Of a stretch of 64,000 nt of DNA, positions 54,670-62,868 are shown piece by piece. Both the position numbers and the translations under genes were made by a program. The DNA lies in contig NZ_CALEMI010000089.1 of NCBI RefSeq assembly GCF_937910895.1, positions 1-64,000 of the forward strand, given 5' to 3'. The notes under the pieces are model-generated. The model did no database searches. It was not told the origin of the DNA and saw nothing but the letters and a program-made list of their open reading frames with translations. This DNA comes from an uncultured Dokdonia sp. Its GTDB lineage: Bacteria; Bacteroidota; Bacteroidia; Flavobacteriales; Flavobacteriaceae. Position 1 is the stretch's first letter; each line of letters starts with the position of its first letter.

Positions 54670-55281
54670 ATGATTTTAAAAGATTTTTACTTAGACAAGA
54701 AAGCACGTATCGAAGCCGAAACTGGTTTTAGTGGAGTCATACCAGATATTACTTTATATAATGATACTATTTTCAGAACGCCCATTACAACACCAACAGT
54801 GCTATTCAAATATGATACGGTAGATTGGGAAACCTCTTCAGAGCAAACCTACAAAGCAGATGCAACATTCTGCATTTATATCGTACTTCCTTTGCAAGGA
54901 CAATTGGCGAGTATTCAAAATTATGAAATAGTATTTGATATCGCTCAAAACATTGATAAGGCCATTCTGTCAAGAAATACAACAGCGACCCCTTTGATAG
55001 ATTCTAATTCGACTTTTAAAATTAAAGAAAAACAGTATTGCAATCACGAGCAAGATAACTGGGAAAAAACAGATTATTTCATTTGGGAGATATCTTATAA
55101 AACCACACTTATAGAAACGGAGCTTAAAAAACGATACAGGTTGGTATACAATGGAGCTACGGTTGAAGAATTAGAAAATCAGGGATACACGCTTACAGAA
55201 GGACCTGCAGGCGCCTTTATTTCTTTAGAAGATCAAGAAATCAATGAGATCATTGAGTCTCCATTAAAAAACAATAATTAG
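54670..55281 (+). CDS. Tail-terminator-like protein
   Basis: The 203-residue protein begins ILKDFYLDKKARIEAETGF and shows FCIYIVLPLQGQLASIQNYEIVFDIAQNIDKAIL, a layout like small tail-terminator or sheath-terminator proteins (gpU-like, or the Afp16/Pvc16 role). It stands two genes upstream of the sheath. The assignment is by position and length; the fold is not clear from motifs. Confidence 0.5.
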   Translation: MILKDFYLDKKARIEAETGFSGVIPDITLYNDTIFRTPITTPTVLFKYDTVDWETSSEQTYKADATFCIYIVLPLQGQLASIQNYEIVFDIAQNIDKAILSRNTTATPLIDSNSTFKIKEKQYCNHEQDNWEKTDYFIWEISYKTTLIETELKKRYRLVYNGATVEELENQGYTLTEGPAGAFISLEDQEINEIIESPLKNNN

Positions 55282-55307
55282 TAATAACATATAAACAATA
55301 ATAAGCT

Positions 55308-55484
55308 ATGAGACGCAGTAATAAATTATTAGAAAAAAGAAGATTATTTGTATTAGATTATATACAAGAAAATCAAGAAAAACAAATGAAAGTGATTGTA
55401 AATGAGCTTTCAGAAAAACTCTTTGTAACAGAACGTACAATTTATACCATTATACAAGAAGGAGTACAATCACAAGCTTCGTAA
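55308..55484 (+). CDS. Small helix-turn-helix-like protein
   Basis: The 58-residue basic protein (MRRSNKLLEKRRLFVLDYIQ) includes VNELSEKLFVTERTIYTIIQ, which fits a helix-turn-helix. It begins 27 bp after the terminator-like gene and lies upstream of the sheath. It could regulate the tail genes or be a small assembly protein. A -7 box and motif copy 6 follow. Confidence 0.55.
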   Translation: MRRSNKLLEKRRLFVLDYIQENQEKQMKVIVNELSEKLFVTERTIYTIIQEGVQSQAS

Positions 55485-55490
55485 TAAGTT

Positions 55491-55503
55491 AATGAAACTA
55501 TTG
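55491..55503 (+). promoter_or_regulatory. CTGAAACTA-type motif, copy 6
   Basis: AATGAAACTATTG lies between the HTH gene and the sheath gene, about 45 bp upstream of a clear -7 box. Confidence 0.45.
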
Positions 55504-55544
55504 ATTTTGAATGCTTTAAATTCAATATCAAGATAAAATGAAAG

Positions 55545-55552
55545 TATATTTG
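55545..55552 (+). promoter_or_regulatory. -7 box of the sheath/tube unit
   Basis: TATATTTG matches TAnnTTTG exactly and predicts a long 5' leader of about 190 bases before the sheath gene. The leader holds an 8-bp hairpin, CTTCTTAA (55600-55607) with 55611-55618. Confidence 0.6.
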
Positions 55553-55750
55553 TACTAGGAATAAAGCGCGCTCCTTACCTTAAATAAAGTTCAAAAACTC
55601 TTCTTAATCCTTAAGAAGAATCATATTCTAAAATTTCTGAATACTAAGATTTTATGAAGCCATACAACGCTTCATACAGCCCTTTTTATGCTCAAATTTT
55701 AAAACAATTAAACAATAAAATAATTAAAACCTTAACATTAAAATTAAATT

Positions 55751-56935
55751 ATGGGTACATTAAATGACGTAGTAATTAACAAACTTTCAGGCGGATTAGG
55801 AAGAAGAAATCCTAGTCAAGACATGGTGTCTGGATTACTATTTGACGGATTAGCGACAACTCCATCTGGATCGCTAGAACAAGACAAAGCGTATCGTTTA
55901 GCTTCTGTAGAAGATGCTAAAGCATTAGGAATTGAGGAAGCGTATGATGTAAATGGGCAATCAGCGTATTACCAAATTCAACAGTATTTTAGATTAAACC
56001 CATCAGGAGATCTATTCATTATGGCAACAACTGGTGCTACGTATACAGAAGTAGCAGGAAAAGCAAAAGCATTCCAAGAAACTGTCAATGGAGAAATCCG
56101 TCAGATGGCAATTATTTATTCTGGAACAGCAGATTTTGCAGCAACAAAAGCAGCTGCGCAAGAAGCACAGGTACAAGCAGACGCAGCCTATGCAGACTAT
56201 ATGCCTTTTGAAGTGTTGATTGAAGGAAAAGGATTTGCAGCAGTAGTATCTGCAGGAGTATCAGATGCAGAAGACCTTGCAGATTTTGGAGCAAGTAACG
56301 TATCTGTTGTGGTCGCTATGGATGTGGCAGCAGCAGGAACCTATCTTAATACAGCAGCAGTAGGGATGGCTCTAGGAGCAATTTCTCGTGCAAAAGTATC
56401 AGAAAACATCGCATGGGTAGAGCAATTTAATCTTGCAGGCGCAGGATTCTCAAAAGCAGGATTTGTAGGTGGAGAAGAAGTAAAAACACAAGGAGCACTT
56501 GAAACATTAAACAGCAAGCGCTATGTATTTGCAAGAACACATACAGGATTGCCAGGCGTATATTTTAATGACAGTCATACGGCAACTTTAGGGACTTCAG
56601 ACTTTGCGTATGTAGAGAGCAATCGTACTATCAATAAAGCCGCACGTTTATTACGTACCGCATTATTACCAAAACTAAACTCACCTATCCTCGTAAATGA
56701 TGCTGGACAATTAGCACCCTCTGTTACAAAAGGATTTGAGACGTTATGTCGCGCAGCTTTAGAAGGAATGGTTTCAAACCAAGAAGTATCTGTATTTGAT
56801 GTGTTTGTAGATCCTTCTCAAGATATCCTTGCAACCTCTGAGTTACGCATTAAAGCAGAAGTTACCCCAGTTGGAACGGCTCGTAAAATTATCGTAGACC
56901 TTGGATTTAAAAATCCATTTGGACTAGGCGCATAA
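55751..56935 (+). CDS. Contractile tail sheath protein (DUF2586-like)
   Basis: The 394-residue protein has a sheath-type plan: GTLNDVVINKLSGGLGRRNP at the N-terminus, a central domain, and a C-terminal handshake-type domain (TRTINKAARLLRTALLPKLNSPILVND; LATSELRIKAEVTPVGTARKIIVDLGF). Sheath subunits share this end: the terminal strand of one engages its neighbour. It resembles Bacteroidota DUF2586 sheaths, known from Mu-like tails. It is followed by the tube gene. Its Ala-rich and well-coded sequence suggests high expression. Confidence 0.82.
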   Translation: MGTLNDVVINKLSGGLGRRNPSQDMVSGLLFDGLATTPSGSLEQDKAYRLASVEDAKALGIEEAYDVNGQSAYYQIQQYFRLNPSGDLFIMATTGATYTEVAGKAKAFQETVNGEIRQMAIIYSGTADFAATKAAAQEAQVQADAAYADYMPFEVLIEGKGFAAVVSAGVSDAEDLADFGASNVSVVVAMDVAAAGTYLNTAAVGMALGAISRAKVSENIAWVEQFNLAGAGFSKAGFVGGEEVKTQGALETLNSKRYVFARTHTGLPGVYFNDSHTATLGTSDFAYVESNRTINKAARLLRTALLPKLNSPILVNDAGQLAPSVTKGFETLCRAALEGMVSNQEVSVFDVFVDPSQDILATSELRIKAEVTPVGTARKIIVDLGFKNPFGLGA

Positions 56936-56984
56936 GAAGAGTCTTAAAAACAATTATTCACAAAGAAAAATTAGAATTTAAAAT

Positions 56985-57410
56985 ATGAATGCATTACCAT
57001 TAATAAACGGACAACAACATAGCTGGTCTTCTATTGAAGTACGTATGTTAGACAACATCGTAACAGGGATTACCTCTGTAAATTATGACGATTCAGTCAT
57101 GAAGGAAAACCACTATGGAGCAGGAGATCTTCCAGTACACAGAGGACGTGGTAAATATGAAGCAAAAGCTTCTATTACATTATATAACTATGAGGTAGAA
57201 GCAATTATCGCAGCGTTACCAAGAGGAAAACGTTTACAAGACGTTCCTGCTTTTGATATCGTCGTAAGCTACTTGGATGATACAAATGATATTATCACGC
57301 ACGTAGTACGTAACTGCGAGTTTAATACAAACTCACGTGGTATTAACCAAGGAGATACAAAAATTGAGGTTTCTTTTGACCTTATTTGTTCTCACATTGA
57401 ATGGAACTAA
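56985..57410 (+). CDS. Tail tube protein
   Basis: The 141-residue beta-rich protein follows the sheath gene by 49 bp. It has the tube signature pattern of small Bacteroidota tubes (NIVTGITSVNYDDSVMKENHYGAGDLPVHRGRGKYEAKASITLYNYE) and the closing IEVSFDLICSHIEWN strand. It should form stacked hexamers inside the sheath. Confidence 0.78.
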   Translation: MNALPLINGQQHSWSSIEVRMLDNIVTGITSVNYDDSVMKENHYGAGDLPVHRGRGKYEAKASITLYNYEVEAIIAALPRGKRLQDVPAFDIVVSYLDDTNDIITHVVRNCEFNTNSRGINQGDTKIEVSFDLICSHIEWN

Positions 57411-57888
57411 AAATACCATAAAGGAGTTGGGTAGAAGAGATACTTAAAACGTATATGCACCCTACTATTCAGATCCTTTGACTTTTTAATGTGCCCTTCA
57501 CAAGACCCTAAACGGGCAAGACAGACAACATAGCATAACGTTTGTAGCGTCTCGTTGGAGTAGCACATCACTCGTAAAAAGGTTGCTTTTAAGAATATCT
57601 TAATTGTATATCCTTAAAGGTAGCCTTTCTCATTAGTAAAACTCAATTTTGAGAAGTCTGTAAGACGTACTCAACATTGTAAGTTGTACTAATCCCGCTT
57701 TTTCAGCGGGATCTAGGTTTAATCTTTTTGAAGCCTATTCTCTTGATAATTTTCTCTTTACAAGAGGCAATTTTGGAATCTTAAAGGTTACATCAAGTAA
57801 AACAGGATTCAAATAAATCTCTCGTGGGCTTACCCTGAGGATTATTTAATCCTTCTTAATTATAACAATTCACAAAATAACCGTACCC
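57411..57888. other. 478-bp intergenic region within the tail cluster
   Basis: No gene is convincing here. It has several weak hairpins and a perfect 8-bp hairpin, ATCCCGCT/AGCGGGAT (57692-57712), that is the first part of the repeat seen at 29734 and 60536. Confidence 0.55.
57692..57725. repeat. Partial copy of the ~80-bp flanking repeat
   Basis: It contains the hairpin ATCCCGCT-TTTTC-AGCGGGAT and then CTAGGTTTAATC, similar to the left part of the repeats at 29734 and 60536. The second half of the repeat is missing. Confidence 0.5.
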
Positions 57889-58233
57889 ATGAATACCAAA
57901 GTAAAAGATATTACAAAAGTAATAGACGGTAACATCACGCAAGGACAATTCAATACCTGGAAAAATAAATATGGTCGCGTAGTCAAACTACAAATGGAAG
58001 ATGATGATGCAAACCTACTATATGCCTATTTTAAAAAACCAGATATAAGCATACGTTCAGCCGTTTTACAAGCCTCAAAAATGGATGAATTTAAAGCTCT
58101 CGAAGTACTCTTTAAAAACTGTTACTTAGGAGGAGATGGCGCTATAGAGCAAGAAGATGATCTGCGCTTAAACATTACAACCGCATTTTCAGACCACATA
58201 CAGCCCAAACCTGTAAAAGTAGAAGTACTTTAA
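57889..58233 (+). CDS. Tail assembly chaperone-like protein
   Basis: The 114-residue soluble protein has FNTWKNKYGRVVKLQMEDDDANLLYAYFKKPDISIRSAVLQAS and a conserved-looking LFKNCYLGGDGAIEQEDDL end. The YFKKPD pattern resembles small tail chaperones (gpG-like) that precede a tape-measure gene in phages. Here no tape measure follows; the next gene is the convergent peptide deformylase. It is the last gene of the plus arm. Confidence 0.6.
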   Translation: MNTKVKDITKVIDGNITQGQFNTWKNKYGRVVKLQMEDDDANLLYAYFKKPDISIRSAVLQASKMDEFKALEVLFKNCYLGGDGAIEQEDDLRLNITTAFSDHIQPKPVKVEVL

Positions 58234-58264
58234 AAAAGGGAACGCCCTGAAAAATAGAAGGAAC

Positions 58265-58789
58265 TTAGATCCAGTATTTTTCATATTCTTCTTGAAACGT
58301 AAGTGTTTCCATAGAGTCCATACGGTCTATAAGCAAGATCCCGTTGAGGTGATCAAGTTCGTGCTGGGCAACAATCGAAGCAAAGCCTTCCAGTGTCTCT
58401 TGAAAAGGATTACCATCACGATCTATCGCTTTCAACACAACGCTTTTACAGCGCTTTAATTTACCTCGTATAGCAGGAATAGAAAGGCATCCTTCCCAGC
58501 TGTCTACAAGGGTGTCATCTAGAACTTCTATTTCTGGATTAATAGCAATATATAATGGAAAAGAGTTTTTCTCTGGATACCTAGGATTTTCAAAGTTCTC
58601 CATCAAGAATACACGTTTTAAAATTCCTACTTGTGGCGCCGCAATGCCAACACCATTTGTAAAACGCATCGTGTCAATCATCGCATCAATAGCTTTTTGG
58701 AAATCGAGAGTATGTAACTCATTACCTACAGCTATAGAAGTTTTGCGTAAGAGGGGATTTCCCATTTTTAAAACATCGAGTACTGCCAT
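58265..58789 (-). CDS. def: Peptide deformylase
   Basis: This enzyme removes the formyl group from the N-terminal Met of new proteins. All three motifs are present: GVGIAAPQVG (46-55), EGCLSIP (99-105, metal ligand Cys101) and QHELDHLNG (142-150, His143, Glu144, His147). The length of 174 is normal. It is a second or accessory copy or the only copy; this cannot be told from the window. It is transcribed toward the tail cluster and marks its right edge. Confidence 0.95.
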   Translation of the reverse strand: MAVLDVLKMGNPLLRKTSIAVGNELHTLDFQKAIDAMIDTMRFTNGVGIAAPQVGILKRVFLMENFENPRYPEKNSFPLYIAINPEIEVLDDTLVDSWEGCLSIPAIRGKLKRCKSVVLKAIDRDGNPFQETLEGFASIVAQHELDHLNGILLIDRMDSMETLTFQEEYEKYWI

Positions 58790-58860
58790 CTGTATGATTT
58801 TAGATCATAAATGTACAATTCTGTTTGATTTAAAATAGCATATAGAATAGTAACTAAAGT

Positions 58861-58888
58861 AAATCCCAACCGAAAACGATTGGGATTT
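58861..58888. terminator. Terminator-like hairpin
   Basis: AAATCCCAA (58861-58869) pairs with TTGGGATTT (58880-58888) around a 10-base loop, downstream of the 59026-60345 gene on the minus strand. Confidence 0.6.
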
Positions 58889-59025
58889 GAAAAACTATAA
58901 GAGAATTACTTGTTTCTTAACTTAGAATTCAATCTCTTTTAAGGTTTAATATCTCGAAGCTTGCTTCGGAAATTAAAAAATATATTCCGTTGAATGCCTC
59001 TCAGACATATATAGTGGTAGTTTAC

Positions 59026-60345
59026 TTACGGTTTTTTGCCTACCGAGGCTTCGGTTTTACCTTCTTCGTTACGTAAGCGTCTTTGTATTTTCCGAATAGC
59101 AGATTCTATTGATTTCTCTGGCTCTATGACATTGTATTCTCCCCAGAATGTTGGATCAGAAAACCCAGAAGCTTCATCAGACATGATGATAGATGCGCTC
59201 ATGGTATTCTTAGACGTCCAGTCTTGTGTGTTGTCAAAGAGCTCCCAATCGGTAACAGCCATCTCACAGGTTAAAGTGTAAATAGATTTAAATAATCTAC
59301 GGCGTTTTTTAACTTCAAATGAGAGGTTTGCCTTACTATATCCATAATACCACTTTCCATTTTTCTCGCGATAGTCTATTGTATAGTCTATATTTTTTGC
59401 TTTGATACGTACATTATCTGGTTTACTTTTTACCAAAAGCTTGAGAACTTCACTTTGATTTGAGAGATTCATACTAAAGTCTGCCTTCACTAATGCCAAC
59501 GAGTTGGTATTAATATAAAGTTTACCGTTATAAAGAGGGTCAAGTACATTATCTTTTTGCTTGAAATGTACGGTGTATACAGGCGTTCCATTAATTTCTG
59601 ATGCAGGTCCAAATTCAAACTCATAGCCTTCCATTGTATAGGGAGTGAATACATACTCTGGATACTTCATTAAGTCTATATATAGGGCACTAAATGGTCC
59701 TCCTTGAAGTTTTAAGGCAATGGTGTCAAGTTTAGAGTAGTCTGTATTTTTTCTTGATTTCACAAGTTTGATGACATCTTTTTTGGAGTCTCCATAAGGT
59801 TGTTTGTATACATTTAATACAGCTTCAGCTAAAGATGCATTTTTGTTTCTCTTTTTGATGGTCTCTCTATAAAAAGTAGTCATTAGCGTTTTATCTTCTA
59901 AATAATTAGAACGCTTATTTTCAAATACTTTATTGACGAGATCTCGTGCGTTTTTATAGGAAGTAATACTTACTTCAGTAAGTTCGATCGTTGAGGTTTG
60001 TAAAGTAATGCGAAGGTCTTCTTCATTGTCTCTGCTAACAATGATTGTTTTCGGTTTATAACCAAGGGCATCAATTTTTAAAATAATAGTTTTAGTAGTA
60101 TTCAATTTTAATAAAAAAGAACCTTCTGTATTGGTGATGGTACTTACATTGCTATTCACTTCTTGGATCGATGCTGCAATAATAGGTTCTCCAGTAGTGA
60201 TGTTTACAACTTGACCATTGATCTCTATAAAAGAGTCATTGGTTTGTGCATATACGCTGGTGACGTAGGAGCTTAAGAAAATTAATAAAAAGGTGACTGA
60301 CATTAATTTTCCTATTTTTTCTGGTAATAAATAAGAAATTTTCAT
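59026..60345 (-). CDS. Carboxypeptidase-like regulatory domain protein, exported
   Basis: The 439-residue protein has an N-terminal signal (about 1-34, LMSVTFLLIFLSSYVTSVYAQ) and a CarboxypepD-reg-like domain (about 42-115, INGQVVNITTGEPIIAASIQE, DALGYKPKTI). This domain also begins TonB-dependent outer-membrane proteins, but no plug or barrel follows. The rest is a beta-rich domain of unknown function ending in a Lys/Arg/Glu-rich tail. It is probably an outer-membrane-associated or periplasmic protein. The gene is single and followed by a hairpin. Confidence 0.75.
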   Translation of the reverse strand: MKISYLLPEKIGKLMSVTFLLIFLSSYVTSVYAQTNDSFIEINGQVVNITTGEPIIAASIQEVNSNVSTITNTEGSFLLKLNTTKTIILKIDALGYKPKTIIVSRDNEEDLRITLQTSTIELTEVSITSYKNARDLVNKVFENKRSNYLEDKTLMTTFYRETIKKRNKNASLAEAVLNVYKQPYGDSKKDVIKLVKSRKNTDYSKLDTIALKLQGGPFSALYIDLMKYPEYVFTPYTMEGYEFEFGPASEINGTPVYTVHFKQKDNVLDPLYNGKLYINTNSLALVKADFSMNLSNQSEVLKLLVKSKPDNVRIKAKNIDYTIDYREKNGKWYYGYSKANLSFEVKKRRRLFKSIYTLTCEMAVTDWELFDNTQDWTSKNTMSASIIMSDEASGFSDPTFWGEYNVIEPEKSIESAIRKIQRRLRNEEGKTEASVGKKP

Positions 60346-60535
60346 ACTGTTGTCTTTTAAGATGTATTCATTAGAATAATAAATACCACCTATTAAGATA
60401 CGATTTTTTTATTTTGAATCCTATAGAATAGATATCTAGAAAGAAGTTTAGCATCGTTTTTTAACAACTTTAACAGTGTTTATGAGTGAAACGCTGTTCT
60501 GTACAGTTTGTAAGATGCATATAAGATAGTTAGTT

Positions 60536-60614
60536 GAACTCATCCCGCTTTTCAGTGGGATCTAAAATTTAAGACCTCGACCCTTTGGTCGATTTTTAGC
60601 GTCCAGAGCTTGCT
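60536..60614. repeat. Approximately 80-bp repeat, right copy
   Basis: It is in the same orientation as 29734-29814. Its second hairpin is perfect here (TCGACC-CTTT-GGTCGA) and is followed by TTTTTAG, and the final GTCCAGAGCTTGCT is shared with one mismatch. Confidence 0.7.
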
Positions 60615-60662
60615 AGGGAGCTTAATACCTTTTATTGTTATCAGATTACATTAAAAAAAAAT

Positions 60663-60692
60663 ATCCCTCTATGTCATTTGACATAGAGGGAT
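60663..60692 (-). terminator. Terminator of the secreted hypothetical gene
   Basis: A 13-bp perfect stem, ATCCCTCTATGTC (60663-60675) with 60680-60692, has the loop ATTT. On the minus strand it is followed by a long T-run. Confidence 0.85.
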
Positions 60693-60716
60693 CGTATATT
60701 GAATGTTTTGAGATTA

Positions 60717-61412
60717 TTATAAAGAGTTGTAATAATCCATAATTTTTGAGAAGTCTTCGGCCTTCTTGACTTTTAATTTATTGCTTTTTATGTAGGTTTC
60801 TACTTCTGTAGCTTTATCTCCCATAACTTTCAGGAGTTTAGATTTTTTAAGTTGAAATTTATCAAAATTTTCACCTTGTTGCACATAATAGTCATAACGC
60901 AATAGAAATTTATCATTAGAAGAGCCTCGTTGAGGATTAGGATTTCCTTCTTTAATCTCTATACGGTAATCTTTATAAATAGAAAAGTCTTTGTTTGCAG
61001 CTAGAACTTCAAAAACTCTATTGTTTTTATGAACAGGCGAGAATACACTTTTAAATTTTTTATCATTAATATGAACTTCTTTTAAATTTCTAAAATTGAA
61101 AGTGAAGATCGAATCTTTTCCTATTTGAGATTGGAATGCGTTCCGTTGAGCATTAAAGTTGAGATTGTCTAATCGCACGCTAGTTTCTTCTGAAGAGACC
61201 GTTCCATCATTAGACCACTCATCATAAAGATACACAGTACCGTCAATGGTGTTTCTATTGTTTCTAATGATAGAAATAGATCCAAAAGCAGCTCTGTTAC
61301 TACCTAGATTTGTAAGTCCAACAAGAATATTGTTGTTTGGGTTTACACTTTCACTTTGCCCAGAGACTATTGAAGAACATAAGAAGAGTGCAATAATTAA
61401 GATTCTTAACAT
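60717..61412 (-). CDS. Secreted hypothetical protein
   Basis: The 231-residue protein has a signal peptide (RILIIALFLCSSIVSGQ). The mature part is beta-rich with GSISIIRNNRNTIDGTVYLYDEWSND and a Lys-rich C-terminal helix (KVMGDKATEVETYIKSNKLKVKKAEDF). No family is recognised. It may be a periplasmic or surface protein. It has its own terminator. Confidence 0.65.
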   Translation of the reverse strand: MLRILIIALFLCSSIVSGQSESVNPNNNILVGLTNLGSNRAAFGSISIIRNNRNTIDGTVYLYDEWSNDGTVSSEETSVRLDNLNFNAQRNAFQSQIGKDSIFTFNFRNLKEVHINDKKFKSVFSPVHKNNRVFEVLAANKDFSIYKDYRIEIKEGNPNPQRGSSNDKFLLRYDYYVQQGENFDKFQLKKSKLLKVMGDKATEVETYIKSNKLKVKKAEDFSKIMDYYNSL

Positions 61413-61588
61413 AATTTGTAGTTTTTTAAGGCGCTAAAATAAAAAAATATCAATCATACTAAGGCAAACCCCGACGCAAATTACCTCCTAAAAAGGTCAA
61501 AACTTAAAATTTAACATTCCATTTGTAAGAATTTATCTTTGAAGAAAATTCTAAAACAGAATTACAGATGTAAAAGCGCTAGGCACTT

Positions 61589-62608
61589 TTATTTATTTCT
61601 TACTTTTTGCTCCCAAGCCCAAGCAGATATCATTGCTTCGTTCAATGTGCTATGTGCTTTCCAACCTAAATTTTCATTAGCTTTACGCGTATCTGCATAA
61701 GCAGCAACGACATCACCTTCTCTTTTATCGACGATTTTATAAGGAAGTGATGTATTAGTCACTTTTTCAAAAGAAGTAATCACTTCTAGTACAGAGCTTC
61801 CAACACCAGTTCCTACATTAAAGACTTCATAGTTGCTTTCATTCTTTTCTTGTAGTAAGCGCTCCAAGGCAACTACGTGTGCTTTTGCAAGATCTACTAC
61901 GTGAATATAATCACGTATAGCAGTACCATCTGGAGTAGGATACGTATCTCCGTAAACAGATAACTGATCTCTTAAGCCAATAGCTGTTTGCGTAATAAAA
62001 GGCACTAGATTTTGTGGGACACCTGTGGGGAGTTCTCCAATCTCTGTAGATGGATGTGCACCGATGGGATTAAAATAACGGAGTGATATCGCGTTGAGAT
62101 GTGATGCGATTTTACACGTATCTCTTATGATTTCTTCTCCTATTTGTTTTGTGTTGCCATACGGAGATTCAGCTGGTTTTACTGGAGCATTTTCTGTAAT
62201 TGGTAACTCATCGGCTTGTCCGTACACCGTGCAAGAAGAACTGAAAATAAAACTAGCTTTTTCCTTTTTTTGTAGTTCTTGGAGTATGTAAATTAAGGTT
62301 GCAATATTATTCTCATAATAAAGCAACGGTTCATTCACACTTTCTCCCACAGCCTTAGACGCTGCAAAATGAATCACTCCTGCAATATGCTGGTAACGTG
62401 TAAAAAAGTCTTGTACTTTTGATTTTTCTCGCAAATCAAATTCTTCAAAAATAGGAGCTATGCCTGTAATAGCAGTAATTCCTTTTAATACTTCTTTGGA
62501 TGCGTTTGAGCAGTTATCTATAATAATGACTTCGTATCCATTATTCTGTAGTTCGACAACAGTGTGAGATCCTATAAATCCTAATCCTCCAGTAACAACT
62601 ATCTTCAT
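61589..62608 (-). CDS. galE: UDP-glucose 4-epimerase
   Basis: This SDR-family enzyme converts UDP-galactose and UDP-glucose. The NAD motif TGGLGFIGSH is at residues 6-15. The catalytic Tyr150 and Lys154 lie in SPYGNTKQIGEE, and the Ser of SSSCTVYG is about 25 residues upstream. The length of 339 is normal. It is divergently followed by a hairpin directly before the start codon. The next gene upstream is a sodium/sugar symporter, which suggests a link to galactose use. Confidence 0.95.
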   Translation of the reverse strand: MKIVVTGGLGFIGSHTVVELQNNGYEVIIIDNCSNASKEVLKGITAITGIAPIFEEFDLREKSKVQDFFTRYQHIAGVIHFAASKAVGESVNEPLLYYENNIATLIYILQELQKKEKASFIFSSSCTVYGQADELPITENAPVKPAESPYGNTKQIGEEIIRDTCKIASHLNAISLRYFNPIGAHPSTEIGELPTGVPQNLVPFITQTAIGLRDQLSVYGDTYPTPDGTAIRDYIHVVDLAKAHVVALERLLQEKNESNYEVFNVGTGVGSSVLEVITSFEKVTNTSLPYKIVDKREGDVVAAYADTRKANENLGWKAHSTLNEAMISAWAWEQKVRNK

Positions 62609-62610
62609 CT

Positions 62611-62632
62611 TATTCCCGCGAAGGCGGGAATA
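62611..62632. promoter_or_regulatory. Hairpin immediately upstream of the galE start
   Basis: TATTCCCGC (62611-62619) pairs perfectly with GCGGGAATA (62624-62632) around GAAG. It lies 2 bases upstream of the galE ATG, so in the mRNA it would occupy the ribosome-binding region. Confidence 0.5.
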
Positions 62633-62868
62633 TTACCCCGCTATCTAAATTAATAATTAATTTTACAAGCCTTCCAGCTATATATGTTTCTTTACAAATA
62701 AGGTAAGAATCTAATCCCGCTTTCGTCTTTGTTTACGTCTTTACAAGTAAATTATGTATAAGAGCTTCTTATTTAACTCTTTCTCTTATACGTTCCTACC
62801 TATCGGCGAGGCAAGTTCGCGAAAGCTAAAGAGCAACAAAAGTAAACTTTCTGTACGTTAATTTCTTT

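Larger units (their letters stand above)
60346..60716. other. 371-bp intergenic region
   Basis: The region contains the right copy of the ~80-bp repeat (60536-60614) and the terminator of the secreted hypothetical gene (60663-60692). No gene is supported. Confidence 0.6.

Noticed and set aside
55491-55552. LexA-type SOS box upstream of the sheath
   Set aside because: No conserved SOS palindrome is seen; only the CTGAAACTA motif and a -7 box are present.
30125-58233. Prophage
   Set aside because: Tail genes are present but no capsid, portal, terminase, integrase or replication genes are visible in the window. A degraded Mu-like prophage remains an alternative.
30125-58233. Type VI secretion system
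   Set aside because: No TssJ, TssL or TssM membrane complex, no ClpV-like ATPase and no Hcp-like gene of the usual kind is present.
29958-60614. tRNA-Val 3' end duplicated as an attachment site
   Set aside because: I looked for a second copy of the tRNA 3' end near 58-61 kb and saw none.
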